A program made the position numbers and the translations under genes. The notes under the pieces are model-generated. The model was not told where the DNA came from and searched no databases. It saw only the letters and a list, made by a program, of their open reading frames with translations. A stretch of DNA of 44,963 nt from Anaerolineae bacterium (GTDB lineage: Bacteria; Chloroflexota; Anaerolineae; Aggregatilineales; JAFGMM01), in contig JAFGMM010000153.1 in assembly GCA_016927535.1 (NCBI GenBank), positions 1 to 44,963 on the forward strand. The letters run 5' to 3'. Of the stretch, positions 8,641 through 17,909 are shown one piece after another; position 1 is the stretch's first letter, and every line of letters starts with the position of its first letter.

Positions 8641-8778
8641 CTAACGTTCCTCCAGGAAGGTCGCATCCTCGCGCACTGCGTCAGTGGTCATGTCCGTCAG
8701 CTTCACGAGCGCCAGGACCCCAAACTTCTTGCCGATGTAGCTGCCGGGTTGTCGGCGCTCGTAGTCGAACTTGCCTCT
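8641..8778 (-). pseudogene. C-terminal remnant of an unrecognised protein
   Basis: On the minus strand a 45-codon frame reads RGKFDYERRQPGSYIGKKFG and on to FLEER before a TAG stop. It has protein-like composition, but a stop codon directly precedes it and there is no start or ribosome site. It looks like the 3' end of a decayed gene. I do not recognise the family. No gene was found in the rest of 8554-9076, which holds the terminator and two palindromic repeats described separately. Confidence 0.35.
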
Positions 8779-8898
8779 TCATCTTTTTCTTCCTGAGCGA
8801 TTCAACTCTTGCGGTAGCATCACAGAATACCGTGGCGTCGGCTTCTTGCGCGGACTTGCGCCCATATATAGGGTTGATCGACAGCCTCGCCGCCATAT

Positions 8899-8927
8899 GT
8901 AGGGGCGGGTTTGAAACCCGCCTCTAC
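8899..8927. repeat. Palindromic intergenic repeat (GTAGGGGCGGGTTT type)
   Basis: 29 bp with arms GTAGGGGCGGGTTT and AAACCCGCCTCTAC around a single G, with one arm mismatch. This palindrome type, with a TTGAA centre, is found scattered between genes in many environmental bacteria. It would form a strong hairpin in RNA. Confidence 0.65.
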
Positions 8928-9034
8928 GCAAGCCGGCGACTACGCTATATTGCAGAGCTACCACTCTTGCGGCGACTTATGTATAACTTACGTATTATGT
9001 GATTTGTGCAATCAGGCGAGAGAAGAGATTCGCC

Positions 9035-9060
9035 GGACGGCGGACCTGAATCCGCCGTCC
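9035..9060. repeat. Palindromic intergenic repeat after the GH51 gene
   Basis: Perfect 10-bp arms, GGACGGCGGA and TCCGCCGTCC, with a six-base CCTGAA loop, 17 bp past the end of the minus-strand arabinofuranosidase gene. Its position fits a transcript 3' end for the arabinose operon; no clear T-run follows. Confidence 0.6.
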
Positions 9061-9076
9061 CAACCCGCAACTACAC

Positions 9077-10591
9077 TTACATCACAACTTCGAGCGCGGT
9101 GAACGAGAGCGGCGGCAGCGTGAGCGATGCGCGGCCTTCGCTTATCGCCGGCGCGGTCACTTTGACCGCCACGACCCGGTTAGGGTTCTCGAAGCTGTTC
9201 GCGGCTTTCGGGTCAGCGCCCGCCACCTGGTGCGCGGCGGCGATGCGCTGCGGCGCGCGGTCTTGCCAGCGCAGTTCTACCGGCACGCTGTCCGTCTGGC
9301 TGCGATTGACGATGAAGACCGCCCCGGCATTAGCCGCTTCGTCATACGAGGCGGAAACGTCCAACAGCGGCATGTCGCCGAATTTCGCCGTCGGGTACAG
9401 CGGCGCTTTGACTGCAACGTCCAGCGCCACGCCGGCCGCCAGCTTGCTGAACAGCACGAACGGGTAGTAAGTTGACTGTTTGAGGAGCGCGTCGCGGGTT
9501 GTCAGAATCGGCGCAATCACGTTCACGATCTGCGCGAGACAGGCGATCTTAAGCACATCGGACTTGCGTAGGAACACATTCATCCACTGCGCAACCACCA
9601 GCGCATCTTCGAGATTGTAGACTTCTTCGATGAGATGCGGCGCTTCGGCCCAGCCGCCCTGCATGTCGGCCGGCTTGTTGGCTTTGTACCACACGTTCCA
9701 CTCGTCCCAGGATAGGTACACGTCGTGTTTTGAGCGGTGTTTGGCCTTCACGTAGCGCAGAACACCGGCCAAAGTGTCCAGGTAGGCTTCAAATCCGGCG
9801 CTGCTCGCCAGGAAGCTGGCGGTGTCGCCTTCAGGGTTCCCTGCATAATAATGAAGCGAATGATAGTCCACCTGGTCCCAGCACCATTCGAGCACGACAC
9901 GGTCCCACTCCGGGTAGGTCGCCATCCAAAGCGAAGACGAACCACACAACACAAGCTTGATCGAAGGATCGTGCCAGCGCATCATCTTGGCGGCTTCGCG
10001 CGCTTTGGCGGCGTATTCGGCGGCCTCCAGGTGCCCAATCTGCCAAGAGCCGTCCATCTCGTTGCCCAGACACCAGTATTTGACCCCGTGCGGCTCGTGA
10101 TAGCCGTGCGACGCCCGCAAGTCGGCGTATTGGGTGCCGGCCGGCGCATTGCAGTACTCGACGAGGTTGGCGGCGTCCTGGACGGTGCCGGTTCCCAGAT
10201 TCACGCCGAGCATGGGTTCGGTGTGAACGGCTTTGCAGAACTCGATAAACTCATTGGTGCCGAACTGGTTTGTCTCGACGGACTGCCAGGCCAGGTCGCG
10301 GCGGCGGGGGCGCTGGTCGCGCGGGCCTACGCCGTCCAGCCAGCGATAACCGCTCAGGAAATTGCCGCCGGGGTAACGCATGGCGCGGAAGTTTAATTCT
10401 CGCAGCGCCGCCAGCACGTCTTTGCGCAGGCCGCGCTCGTCGGCGTGCGGCGACGCCGGGTCATAGATCCCCTCATAGATGCTGCGTCCCATGTGCTCAG
10501 CAAAGCCACTGAACAAAAGCGGCGAGATCGGGCTAATGACGCGGTTGGTATCGAGATAGATATAAGCGTTTGATGATTGAGAAACGGACAT
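9077..10591 (-). CDS. GH51 alpha-L-arabinofuranosidase
   Basis: Retaining exo-hydrolase that releases arabinofuranose from arabino-oligosaccharides; no signal peptide, so probably intracellular. 504 residues, the standard GH51 length, with a TIM barrel then a C-terminal beta domain. The acid/base is Glu178 (CLGNEMDG) and the nucleophile Glu297 (SWDEWNVWY). [14 protein letters not shown] and HYYAGN are further GH51 signatures. It is the last gene of a minus-strand operon after the binding protein and two permeases, 63 bp from the last permease, which makes imported arabino-oligosaccharides the likely substrate. AAAGGT precedes the ATG. Confidence 0.95.
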   Translation of the reverse strand: MSVSQSSNAYIYLDTNRVISPISPLLFSGFAEHMGRSIYEGIYDPASPHADERGLRKDVLAALRELNFRAMRYPGGNFLSGYRWLDGVGPRDQRPRRRDLAWQSVETNQFGTNEFIEFCKAVHTEPMLGVNLGTGTVQDAANLVEYCNAPAGTQYADLRASHGYHEPHGVKYWCLGNEMDGSWQIGHLEAAEYAAKAREAAKMMRWHDPSIKLVLCGSSSLWMATYPEWDRVVLEWCWDQVDYHSLHYYAGNPEGDTASFLASSAGFEAYLDTLAGVLRYVKAKHRSKHDVYLSWDEWNVWYKANKPADMQGGWAEAPHLIEEVYNLEDALVVAQWMNVFLRKSDVLKIACLAQIVNVIAPILTTRDALLKQSTYYPFVLFSKLAAGVALDVAVKAPLYPTAKFGDMPLLDVSASYDEAANAGAVFIVNRSQTDSVPVELRWQDRAPQRIAAAHQVAGADPKAANSFENPNRVVAVKVTAPAISEGRASLTLPPLSFTALEVVM

Positions 10592-10654
10592 CAGATTGAC
10601 CTTTCAAGTAAGTTGAGACCGCGAATCAATTTGGATACTAAGCGGCCGGTTTTT

Positions 10655-11500
10655 TTACCGGCCACCCATGCCGGTAAGCGTCACGCCTTGAATGATCCGG
10701 CGCTGGAAAATCACATAAACGATCAAAATCGGGACGGTTGACAAGACCGCGCCAGCCAAGATCATCGGGCGATATTGGCCGGCGTAAGACGATTGGATAA
10801 TCGACAAACCCACCGGCAGGGTGCGCGTTTCCAGACTGCTGGTGACGATAATGGGCCAGAACAAGTCATTGTAGTGACCGAGGAAAACAAAGATTCCCAA
10901 CGCCGTCAGCGCATTGGTGGACAGCGGCAAAATCACGTGCCAAAAGCGCCCGAAGTAACCGGCGCCATCGAGAATAGCCGCTTCTTCCAGTTCCTGGGGA
11001 ACCTGCATAAAGAACTGGCGCAGAAGAAAGACGCCAAAGACATTGGCTGCGCCGGGGAATATGAGCGCGTTAAAAGTATCAATCCAACTCAGGTCGCGCA
11101 TCAACAGGTAGTTGGGAATCAGCGTCACCTGCCCCGGGATCATAATCGTCACCAGCAGGAAGGCAAACAGTACCTTGTTGCCGGGAAAGCGAAGCCTGGC
11201 GAAGGCGTAGGCCGCAGGCGCGCAGATAACCAATACAGCGGCGGTATATCCAGCCGCCGCAAATAGGCTGTTACGCAGCCACATATCCAGCCGCACATCC
11301 TGCTGTGTCAGCACGGCATGGTAACCTTCCAGCGTTGGCTCTGTGGGGATGATCTTGGGGGGCCAGCGGTTGACCTCTTGATTGGTCATGAAGGACTGCG
11401 AAACCGTAATGACCAACGGGAACAGGACGAAAGCTGACAACGCAATCAGAAAGATATACGCCCCGGCATATCTGAATAACGAAGAGTTTCTGAGGTTCAT
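10655..11500 (-). CDS. CUT1 sugar ABC transporter permease (MalG-like)
   Basis: Second membrane subunit of arabinose-locus importer 1. Six predicted membrane segments and the EAA loop EEAAILDGAGYFGRFWHVILP that docks the ATPase. The ATG at 11500 is chosen: it leaves a 13-bp gap after the upstream permease stop and has a GGGGGGAA ribosome site, whereas the longer frame from 11527 would overlap that gene. About 281 residues, typical for MalG-like subunits. Confidence 0.92.
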   Translation of the reverse strand: MNLRNSSLFRYAGAYIFLIALSAFVLFPLVITVSQSFMTNQEVNRWPPKIIPTEPTLEGYHAVLTQQDVRLDMWLRNSLFAAAGYTAAVLVICAPAAYAFARLRFPGNKVLFAFLLVTIMIPGQVTLIPNYLLMRDLSWIDTFNALIFPGAANVFGVFLLRQFFMQVPQELEEAAILDGAGYFGRFWHVILPLSTNALTALGIFVFLGHYNDLFWPIIVTSSLETRTLPVGLSIIQSSYAGQYRPMILAGAVLSTVPILIVYVIFQRRIIQGVTLTGMGGR

Positions 11501-11513
11501 GGTCTGTTCCCCC

Positions 11514-12452
11514 CTAATACTCAACACGCCGGCTGATAGTGACGAATTGGACGGCGGTAATCACAGCCATGATTATCGCTATCGCCACAGCCACGGCAGC
11601 GCCATATCCCATGCGGAAAGCGACCCAAGCTTGCTGGTACAGATAAATGATTACGGTCCACGATGCCCTTCCCGGTCCCCCTCCACCAGATATAATGTAA
11701 GGCTGTCCGAAGACCTGAAAATGGCCGATAACCCCGGTAACCGTCACAAACAGGATGGTGGGGCGCAGCAGCGGGAGCGTAATATAGACAAAAGACTGCC
11801 AGCCGCTCGCACCATCGATTTTGGCCGCCTCGTATAATTGCTCTGGGATACCCTGCAAACCGGCGATAAAAATCAGCATCGGGAAGCCGAAAGTCCACCA
11901 GATCGTCGCCAGGCTGAGCGCGGGCAGCACTAAATCCGGCTCCCCCAACCAGTTGATCGGGCGAACGCCGACGAAGCTTAGGATATAGTTGATGACGCCG
12001 AACTGACCGCTAAGCAGCCAGTTCCAGATCAAACCGATGGCGCCTACCGACATGAGCTGAGGGATATAAAGCAAGACACGGAAAAATCCTTGGCCGCGGA
12101 CCGGCCTCGTGACGGCAACCGCCGCCGCCAGTCCTACGAGCGTTGTTCCAACTACCGTTATTGCCGTGAAATAGACCGTATGACCGACCGAAGCCCACCA
12201 GATTTCGTCTTCGAACAGGTCAACATAGTTATCCAGACCCACATAGGGCCGGGTGGGGCGCAGGAGCCGCCAGTCATAAAAACTGATATTAACTGATGAA
12301 ATCGTGGCGCGAACGAAGAAAATCGAGAAGAAGATCAGGAAGGGTGCCAGGAAAATATACGCAGCGATCACTTCGCGGGTCTTCAGGCTAAGCGAAAAAG
12401 GCAGAGTAAACCGTTTAGGCCCGGGGAGCTTCTGTTTGATGATGCCAAACAT
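11514..12452 (-). CDS. CUT1 sugar ABC transporter permease (MalF-like)
   Basis: First membrane subunit of importer 1, 312 residues with six predicted segments. The EAA loop is YEAAKIDGASGWQSFVYITLP. GGAGGACAAG lies upstream of the ATG. It lies between the binding-protein gene, separated by a 102-bp gap with a perfect hairpin, and the MalG-like gene. No ATPase gene is in the operon, so a shared MsmX/MsmK-type ATPase encoded elsewhere is inferred. Confidence 0.92.
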   Translation of the reverse strand: MFGIIKQKLPGPKRFTLPFSLSLKTREVIAAYIFLAPFLIFFSIFFVRATISSVNISFYDWRLLRPTRPYVGLDNYVDLFEDEIWWASVGHTVYFTAITVVGTTLVGLAAAVAVTRPVRGQGFFRVLLYIPQLMSVGAIGLIWNWLLSGQFGVINYILSFVGVRPINWLGEPDLVLPALSLATIWWTFGFPMLIFIAGLQGIPEQLYEAAKIDGASGWQSFVYITLPLLRPTILFVTVTGVIGHFQVFGQPYIISGGGGPGRASWTVIIYLYQQAWVAFRMGYGAAVAVAIAIIMAVITAVQFVTISRRVEY

Positions 12453-12500
12453 ACGCTAACTTGTCCTCCACATTCGCACGGCAATTTTACGAATAGTGAG

Positions 12501-12529
12501 TGTGGGGCAGATCGGCGATCTGCCCCACA
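12501..12529 (-). other. Perfect 13-bp intercistronic hairpin after the binding-protein gene
   Basis: TGTGGGGCAGATC pairs perfectly with GATCTGCCCCACA around a three-base loop, 26 bp past the solute-binding protein stop and before the permease gene. There is no T-run. By analogy with malE-malF, such a hairpin can protect the upstream mRNA and give excess binding protein. Confidence 0.7.
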
Positions 12530-12554
12530 AGCATTTTAACTTACTGCGCGACAC

Positions 12555-13916
12555 TTAGCCACGATCGAGCGCTTCCTGCATGAGTTCCGCAGCTTCGTTC
12601 AACGCCTGCTCGACAGGCTTGATGTCGTTGAGCGCTTCTTGCAGTCCTGCATCGAGAAGGCTGAGCAGCTCCTGGGTCACAGTGGTCTGAGGATCCTGAA
12701 CGCCATATTCGCTGAACGTCTGGCCCAACAGAATGTTGGACGGATAGTTCTCAGGATCGAGGGCCGCCTGCGCCGACAGGCGCGCCGGCACCTGGCCGGA
12801 GGCTGCCCAGTCTATCTGGTGTTCGCTGACCCACTGGATCATTTGTAGCACGGCGTCGAGTTTCTCCCCTTCCAGGCCGGCGGGAACCATGAAGGTGTGA
12901 ATGCCGAACCAGGTCGCCTTATTCGGGCCAAACTGCCAGTTGGGCCAAGCCCGGCTGTTAATGTCGGTTTGCAGCAAGGACTGATTGCGGTACCAGGTGC
13001 CGGTAGGAAGCACGGCAACCGTGCCGGCCCCGAAGCCTTGCCAGGTGTCGAAGCCAGCTGGAGGCGGCGTAACATGATACTTGTAGATCAGATCGTATGT
13101 CTGCTGGAGCGCGGTGATGCCTGCCTCGGAATTGACGGTTATCGTCTTGCCGTCTTCACTCAAGAACGACCCGCCGTGCTGGTAGAGAGCAGCTATGAAG
13201 TTGACGTTAATCCATTCGCCGCACGCATAACCCCACTGCACCACGTTTTCAGGGTCGAAATCGGGCGACAGCGCATTATTGCCGTTGGCGTCGAGCGTGA
13301 GCTTCTGGAACAGTTCAACCCAGCCTTCGTAGGTGGTCGGTGCGGTGGCGGGGTCGGGAGAGATTCCGGCAGCCTCGAACATGTCGGTGTTGACCCACAG
13401 GCCACGCCCGTGATTGTCCAGCGGGATACCGTAGATCATGCCGTCCCACACCAAACCACTCATCGTGGTTTCCGAAAGATCATCGTCGGGGAGCCAGCCG
13501 CCGCCGGAAGTGTACTGGTCGCCCAGGTCCCTGAGCACGCCGTAGCTGGCATACTGGGGGATTTCCGACGCGTGCAGCAGGAACATGTCCGGGTAGGTGC
13601 CGGCCACAAACGCCGTCTGGAGCTTCTGGTAAAGCGTATTCCAGGCGATCATTTCGACCGTAACCGAAACATCCGGGTTTTCTTCGGCGAACTTGGCTAG
13701 CATCTCGTTGAGCGTGACGCCATCCGACCCGGTGAGACCGTTCCAAAACGAAATGTGCGTGCCACCGGCGCCGATTTCAGCCACAATCGGCGTCTCGGTG
13801 GGCGCCGGCGTAGCGGTAGCATCCTGAGCCACTGTGCTTCTCAGCGAGAAGGAGAGCATCATCCCCATCATGGCAAGAAGCAATGCGAAGCTAATCAAAG
13901 ACAGCCGCTTAAACAT
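12555..13916 (-). CDS. CUT1 extracellular sugar-binding protein (SBP family 1)
   Basis: Receptor of the arabinose-locus importer, first gene of the minus-strand operon. The N-terminus has a signal peptide (KRLSLISFALLLAMMGMML, cut near TVAQ) and then a Thr/Pro-rich spacer (ATATPAPTETP), suiting an outer-surface tether. The family core begins ISFWNGLTGSDG and includes GMIYGIPLDNHG and GFGAGTVAVLPTGTWYR. 453 residues. A strong AAGGAGGAA ribosome site precedes the ATG. Arabino-oligosaccharide binding is inferred from the GH51 gene at the end of the operon. The divergent LacI gene is the likely regulator. Confidence 0.92.
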   Translation of the reverse strand: MFKRLSLISFALLLAMMGMMLSFSLRSTVAQDATATPAPTETPIVAEIGAGGTHISFWNGLTGSDGVTLNEMLAKFAEENPDVSVTVEMIAWNTLYQKLQTAFVAGTYPDMFLLHASEIPQYASYGVLRDLGDQYTSGGGWLPDDDLSETTMSGLVWDGMIYGIPLDNHGRGLWVNTDMFEAAGISPDPATAPTTYEGWVELFQKLTLDANGNNALSPDFDPENVVQWGYACGEWINVNFIAALYQHGGSFLSEDGKTITVNSEAGITALQQTYDLIYKYHVTPPPAGFDTWQGFGAGTVAVLPTGTWYRNQSLLQTDINSRAWPNWQFGPNKATWFGIHTFMVPAGLEGEKLDAVLQMIQWVSEHQIDWAASGQVPARLSAQAALDPENYPSNILLGQTFSEYGVQDPQTTVTQELLSLLDAGLQEALNDIKPVEQALNEAAELMQEALDRG

Positions 13917-13963
13917 GAGTTGTTCCTCCTTAACTTAAAAAGCAAATCGCGGATTTTGACGTG

Positions 13964-13978
13964 CAATTGATCGAATTG
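13964..13978. promoter_or_regulatory. Candidate operator, binding-protein side
   Basis: CAATTGATCGAATTG, an odd palindrome with arms CAATT/AATTG, 48-62 bp upstream of the binding-protein start. Position fits repression of the operon promoter. Confidence 0.3.
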
Positions 13979-14377
13979 GGCGCAAGCCACTTTTTTGAGA
14001 GAGCACCCTGATTTAAAGTCTCAGGAATAGTCCCCTCAGCCGTTTAAATGGCTTCTATTTGCCACCTCCTTTACTACTATTATTATATTAATTAAACAAA
14101 AATCGTAACTGCCCTACAGTTTAGGCAATGTCAATTGCGCAGAACGAGTCTCTCAAGCTTGATGGTAGTTTTTACTTGATATAGGGTCTTAAATACGTGA
14201 CATTATGGCAATCATGGTTACAATACACTATATGAGTGCATCCGAATTCATGCAGTCGTATTCATGGCTAATTAGAGCATATACCCGTGAACATGTCAAG
14301 CAATCCAAACCCCTAACGACTTGCGCGCGAAAGGAACAGGGAGGATACTTGGCCTGACAAAGCAGAGCATGTATATC

Positions 14378-14385
14378 GAGCGCTC
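14378..14385. promoter_or_regulatory. Candidate LacI-type operator core, regulator side
   Basis: GAGCGCTC, a perfect 8-bp palindrome with the central GC seen in many LacI-family operators, 66-73 bp upstream of the lacI-type GTG start. Short, so only a weak candidate. Confidence 0.25.
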
Positions 14386-14450
14386 CGGTTACGCCTTAGC
14401 ATAGAACAGCAATCGAGATACATATCGAACACACCAAGGAAATAATAACA

Positions 14451-15512
14451 GTGAAGAAACCTAAAAAGAAGTCCAGAATGAGACTCAAACCGCCAACCAT
14501 GTACGATGTCGCAAAACTGGCCGGGGTTTCTCAGCCCACCGTCTCTCGTGTATTAAACAATAGCGAGACGGCGGTACAAATCAGTGCCGAGACAAAACAG
14601 CGGGTTCTGGACGCCATAGAAGAATTGGGATATCGTCCGAATATACTGGCGCGCCGTCTGCGTACCCAACGCACACAAACGGTTGCGTTGCTGATCGCCG
14701 ACCTATCTAACGCCTTCTACCACCCCTTGGCGCGCGCCATTCAGGACGTTGCTCACCAGCATGACTATGAAGTCCTGATCTCTAACAGCGACCATCTGTA
14801 TGAGAAGGAAAAGCACTTTTGCGAAATTGTTTTGGGGCGCGCCGTCGATGGTGTAATCATGGTGCCGATCCGTCTTTCCGGCGAAGAGCTTGACCATTAC
14901 GTCTCACAAACCCATATCCCCTTCGTCGTTCTGGGCCAACACGTTGACCATCCCAACATCGATGTTGTTTATCTCGATGATGAACGCGCTACCTACGAGG
15001 CCACGCGCTGGCTCATCTCAGAGTGTGGACATACCAGCATTGGTTACATCGGCGTCCCAGACTTTTTCCCTCCGGGTCCGCGACGCTTGCGCGGTTTCAG
15101 GCGCGCAATGGACGAGGCCGGTCTGACATTCGACCCGTGTTGCATGCAGCGGGGCGACTTTACGCTGGAAAGTGGGATGAGCGCAGCGCACACCCTGATG
15201 CAGACCGGCAAACTGCCGTCTGCGCTTATGGTGGTAAATGATCTGATGGCAATCGGAGTCATTCTCGCCCTTCAAGAAGCCGGCTATTCGGTCCCGCGTG
15301 ATGTCGCCGTGATCGGCTTCGACAACATTCCTGAAGCGATAATCGTTCGACCAACGCTCACAACTATCGCGCAGGATTCTCGTGATATCGGGCAGAAGCT
15401 GGCAACGGCTCTGTTCGAGCGCATCGAGAATCCGAACATTGTAACGAGACGTATTTTCGAGAGTCCTTACCGGCTCATACCAAGACAATCCACGCGAGCG
15501 CCCGGCGGTTGA
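14451..15512 (+). CDS. LacI-family transcriptional regulator (locus 1)
   Basis: Sugar-responsive DNA-binding regulator. The helix-turn-helix and hinge begin MYDVAKLAGVSQPTVSRVLN near residue 18 and are followed by the periplasmic-binding-protein-like sensor (TVALLIADLSNAFYHPLARA, VIGFDNIPEAIIVRPTLTTI). The GTG start at 14451 has AAGGA 10 bases upstream; an internal ATG at 14478 is an alternative that removes a Lys-rich leader. About 353 residues. It is divergent from the GH51/importer operon, so the likely effector is arabinose or an arabino-oligosaccharide. Confidence 0.92.
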   Translation: MKKPKKKSRMRLKPPTMYDVAKLAGVSQPTVSRVLNNSETAVQISAETKQRVLDAIEELGYRPNILARRLRTQRTQTVALLIADLSNAFYHPLARAIQDVAHQHDYEVLISNSDHLYEKEKHFCEIVLGRAVDGVIMVPIRLSGEELDHYVSQTHIPFVVLGQHVDHPNIDVVYLDDERATYEATRWLISECGHTSIGYIGVPDFFPPGPRRLRGFRRAMDEAGLTFDPCCMQRGDFTLESGMSAAHTLMQTGKLPSALMVVNDLMAIGVILALQEAGYSVPRDVAVIGFDNIPEAIIVRPTLTTIAQDSRDIGQKLATALFERIENPNIVTRRIFESPYRLIPRQSTRAPGG

Positions 15513-15524
15513 AGCCGCCGGGCG
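15499..15524 (+). terminator. Hairpin overlapping the lacI-type stop codon
   Basis: Perfect 10-bp arms, CGCCCGGCGG and CCGCCGGGCG, with loop TTGAAG that contains the stop codon, followed by TGTTTG. It may be a weak terminator or a member of the same TTGAA-centred palindrome group as 8899-8927. Confidence 0.5.
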
Positions 15525-15600
15525 TGTTTGCACGCGAGCCCAAGCACCTGCGCCGCCCAGCCCGGCAGCTTTGCATCTCACAGTTCGTAAAGGACACCCT

Positions 15601-15675
15601 ATGGAAACCACTCTCACCCTGCAACCCAACAACCACGCCGCCGCCCTCGAACAAAGGCAGACCAAACATGGCTGA
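15601..15675 (+). CDS. Possible 24-codon leader peptide upstream of the MFS gene
   Basis: A short frame (METTLTLQPNN... to TKHG, then TGA) starts with ATG after AAAGGA at an 8-base spacing and ends eight bases inside the MFS gene start. The overlap would allow translational coupling. No sequence similarity is recognised, so it may be chance. Confidence 0.35.
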   Translation: METTLTLQPNNHAAALEQRQTKHG

Positions 15676-16957
15676 ATCTGATGCACAGGGACTTTCACCA
15701 TCGTTTCGTGAACAAATCTATCGCCGTAATTTCTTATTTTTCTTGACCGATGGGATCTTGTTCACGGTGGCGATGAGCGTTATCGGCAGCACCACCGTGA
15801 TCCCCGACTTTGTCCGCCGCTTGACCGACTCGGAAATCCTGGTCGGCCTGTCAGGTAGTCTGTTTGAAATTAGCTGGATGCTGCCGCAGTTGTTCATCGC
15901 GCGTTATATCATCCGCTTCGCGCGCAAGAAATGGTGGTTTGCCGGGCCTAATATCCCGGTGCGCTTCGTGATCTTGATTTTCGCAGTGATAACCGTGCGG
16001 CTCGGCAAAGATCAGCCGGAGGCGATCTTGCTGGCTTTCTTCATTTGCTATGGAATCGCGGGTGTGGGAGATGGAGTCGTCGCTGTGCCCTGGGCCGATC
16101 TGTCCGGCACCAGCCTAGACGCTCGCTGGCGCGCCCGTGTGTTCGGCTTTCAGTCCGCCGGCACAGGTTTGATTATGTTGAGCATCGCGCCGCTTCTCGC
16201 CCCTATCCTCTCCGGGACAGAATTTCCCAATAATTATGCGCTGCTCTTCGGAATCTCCGGCATGTTGTTCGTGCTGTCCATCATTCCGGTGCTGTTCGTA
16301 CACGAGTTACCGGGCGGCAAAGCGGTCGAAAAGATCCCTGCACTCAGCGAATTTCTCCCCGACCTTGGGCAGGTACTGCGCGCCGACGAGCCGTTTCGGG
16401 CGATTTTGATTACCAGGATGCTCACCAGTCTGTTCGTGATGGCCGGGCCGTTTTACATCGGCTTTGCGACCGTATCGTTGGGGCTGTCAAGCGAAGTCGC
16501 CGTGCCGACTCTGCTGGCAATGCAAACCATCGGCAGCGTGAGCGGGGCGCTGGCTTATGCTTGGTTGGGGGCGCACAACAATTTGCTCTATATCCGGTTG
16601 GCGTTGGGAGGCGGGGCGCTCTTGCCCATCAGCGCGCTGTTGGCCGGGATGGTTGGCCCGCTGCCGCTGTATTTGGGCTTTCTGATATCCGGGTTGGCCG
16701 TGAGCAACCTGGGAATCAGCCTTCAAAATTGGGTCGTGACCTATGCCACGGCTGACCGCCGTCCGATCTATGTCGGGTTGTTCAACACCATCTCGGCAGT
16801 TACTTCGCTGGCCGCACCGATCATCGGCGGCACGATTGCCCAGAACCTCGGCTACCGTCCGTTATTCGCCGTTTCGCTGGTGATGGCGCTTAGCGCGCTG
16901 TTCGTGACGCTGCGTTTCCTCCGAAACACGGGGATGGTGTCGCTCTATGCCCAATAA
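15668..16957 (+). CDS. MFS transporter
   Basis: Membrane transporter with about 12 hydrophobic segments in roughly 429 residues, starting in the cytoplasm with FREQIYRRNFLFFLTDGILF. The ATG at 15668 has AAAGG upstream. The frame is open back to 15509, but that part is Pro-rich and runs through the hairpin, so it is not used. The substrate is unknown; sugar export or import is possible from its place behind the lacI-type gene. The first helix pair (VMSVIGSTTVIPDFV type) and the GYRPLFAVSLVMA end are MFS-like, but no specific subfamily can be named. Confidence 0.85.
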   Translation: MAESDAQGLSPSFREQIYRRNFLFFLTDGILFTVAMSVIGSTTVIPDFVRRLTDSEILVGLSGSLFEISWMLPQLFIARYIIRFARKKWWFAGPNIPVRFVILIFAVITVRLGKDQPEAILLAFFICYGIAGVGDGVVAVPWADLSGTSLDARWRARVFGFQSAGTGLIMLSIAPLLAPILSGTEFPNNYALLFGISGMLFVLSIIPVLFVHELPGGKAVEKIPALSEFLPDLGQVLRADEPFRAILITRMLTSLFVMAGPFYIGFATVSLGLSSEVAVPTLLAMQTIGSVSGALAYAWLGAHNNLLYIRLALGGGALLPISALLAGMVGPLPLYLGFLISGLAVSNLGISLQNWVVTYATADRRPIYVGLFNTISAVTSLAAPIIGGTIAQNLGYRPLFAVSLVMALSALFVTLRFLRNTGMVSLYAQ

Positions 16958-17016
16958 AGGGCAGATGACCCAGATTAACCTTCTGCAAATCTCTTTGGTT
17001 TTACCGGGAGGTGTTT

Positions 17017-17802
17017 ATGAACCCGGACTTTCGTCGATTGGATGCCCAATTGTATGACCGGTATGTGCCCGACTGGCCGGGTGAAATCGATTTCTATCGA
17101 GAATTGGCTACCCAAGCCCAGATGCGCGACGAGGCGGTTTTTGAAGTTGCTTGCGGGACCGGGCGCATCGCGGTAAGACTAGCTCAAGAAGGAGTCAAGA
17201 TAATAGGCCTGGATCTGTCTCCCGACATGCTGGAAATTGCCAAACGAAAGAGCAGCGGGATGACTAATGTGCGCTGGGTCGAGGGTGATATGCGATCATT
17301 CGAACTCAGCGAGCAATTCGGCCTAGCGATTATCCCCGGACATGCCTTTCAGAACCTGCTCACTCCCGAAGACCAAATGGCCTGCTTGACGTGTATGCGC
17401 CGGCATCTGCGCCCAGGCGGGCTGCTCGTTGTTCACCTAGATCACCAGGATATGGGTTGGCTTGGTGATATTAGCGCCGGAAAAGCCGGTGTTTTTGAGC
17501 AAGGAGATGAGTTGACCCATCCGCAAACCGGCGGCAGGTTTCGCAGTTCCTATGCGTGGTCTTATGAACGGGCCACCCAGACCGCCATTCTTATGAGAGT
17601 CTGGGAACAAATCAGCGAAGCCGGCGACATTATCAACCGTGTAGAAAGTGGGCCGATTCACTTGCATTGTGTCTTCCGGTATGAGATGGAACACCTGGCT
17701 AGACGGGCAGGCTTCGAGATTGATGCTGTGTGCGGCGATTTCCTGCGAAACAAGCTACAAGCCCAAAGCTCGGAGATGGTCTGGATGCTTCGGAATCGAT
17801 AA
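17017..17802 (+). CDS. Class I SAM-dependent methyltransferase
   Basis: Soluble methyltransferase of the Methyltransf_25/UbiE-like fold. Motif I is VFEVACGTGRIAVRLA, followed by the acidic end of strand 2 (IIGLDLSPDMLEIAK) and motif II/III regions (VEGDMRSFEL, LRPGGLLVVHLD). The ATG at 17017 follows a GGGAGGTG ribosome site; the GTG at 17011 lies inside that site and is rejected. About 261 residues. Follows the MFS gene with a 59-bp gap. The substrate is not indicated. Confidence 0.87.
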   Translation: MNPDFRRLDAQLYDRYVPDWPGEIDFYRELATQAQMRDEAVFEVACGTGRIAVRLAQEGVKIIGLDLSPDMLEIAKRKSSGMTNVRWVEGDMRSFELSEQFGLAIIPGHAFQNLLTPEDQMACLTCMRRHLRPGGLLVVHLDHQDMGWLGDISAGKAGVFEQGDELTHPQTGGRFRSSYAWSYERATQTAILMRVWEQISEAGDIINRVESGPIHLHCVFRYEMEHLARRAGFEIDAVCGDFLRNKLQAQSSEMVWMLRNR

Positions 17803-17909
17803 CCTTGACGGCGGTCCAGGGTACCTGGCGCCGACAGACTAGGAACTCAGATTCCACAGCGATATGTAAGCGACATGGGTGAGATGGCGCCATGGTAAGA
17901 TAAGTGGAC

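Larger units (their letters stand above)
13917..14450. promoter_or_regulatory. 534-bp divergent control region of arabinose locus 1
   Basis: AT-rich gap between the binding-protein gene and the divergent lacI-type gene; no open frame of note. It contains three short palindromes: 13964-13978 (CAATTGATCGAATTG), 14038-14053 (AGCCGTTTAAATGGCT, one asymmetric pair) and 14378-14385 (GAGCGCTC). Runs such as TATTATTATATTAATTAA near 14080-14096 could be promoter DNA. Which one is the LacI operator is not decidable from one sequence. Confidence 0.55.

Noticed and set aside
8601-9002. Plus-strand open frame of 133 codons between the arabinan genes
   Set aside because: Ser/Arg/Pro-rich, runs through a hairpin and a palindrome, no ribosome site.
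17017-17802. Biosynthetic cluster based on two methyltransferases
   Set aside because: The two methyltransferase genes are 10 kb apart, in different families, and no synthase or tailoring genes adjoin them.
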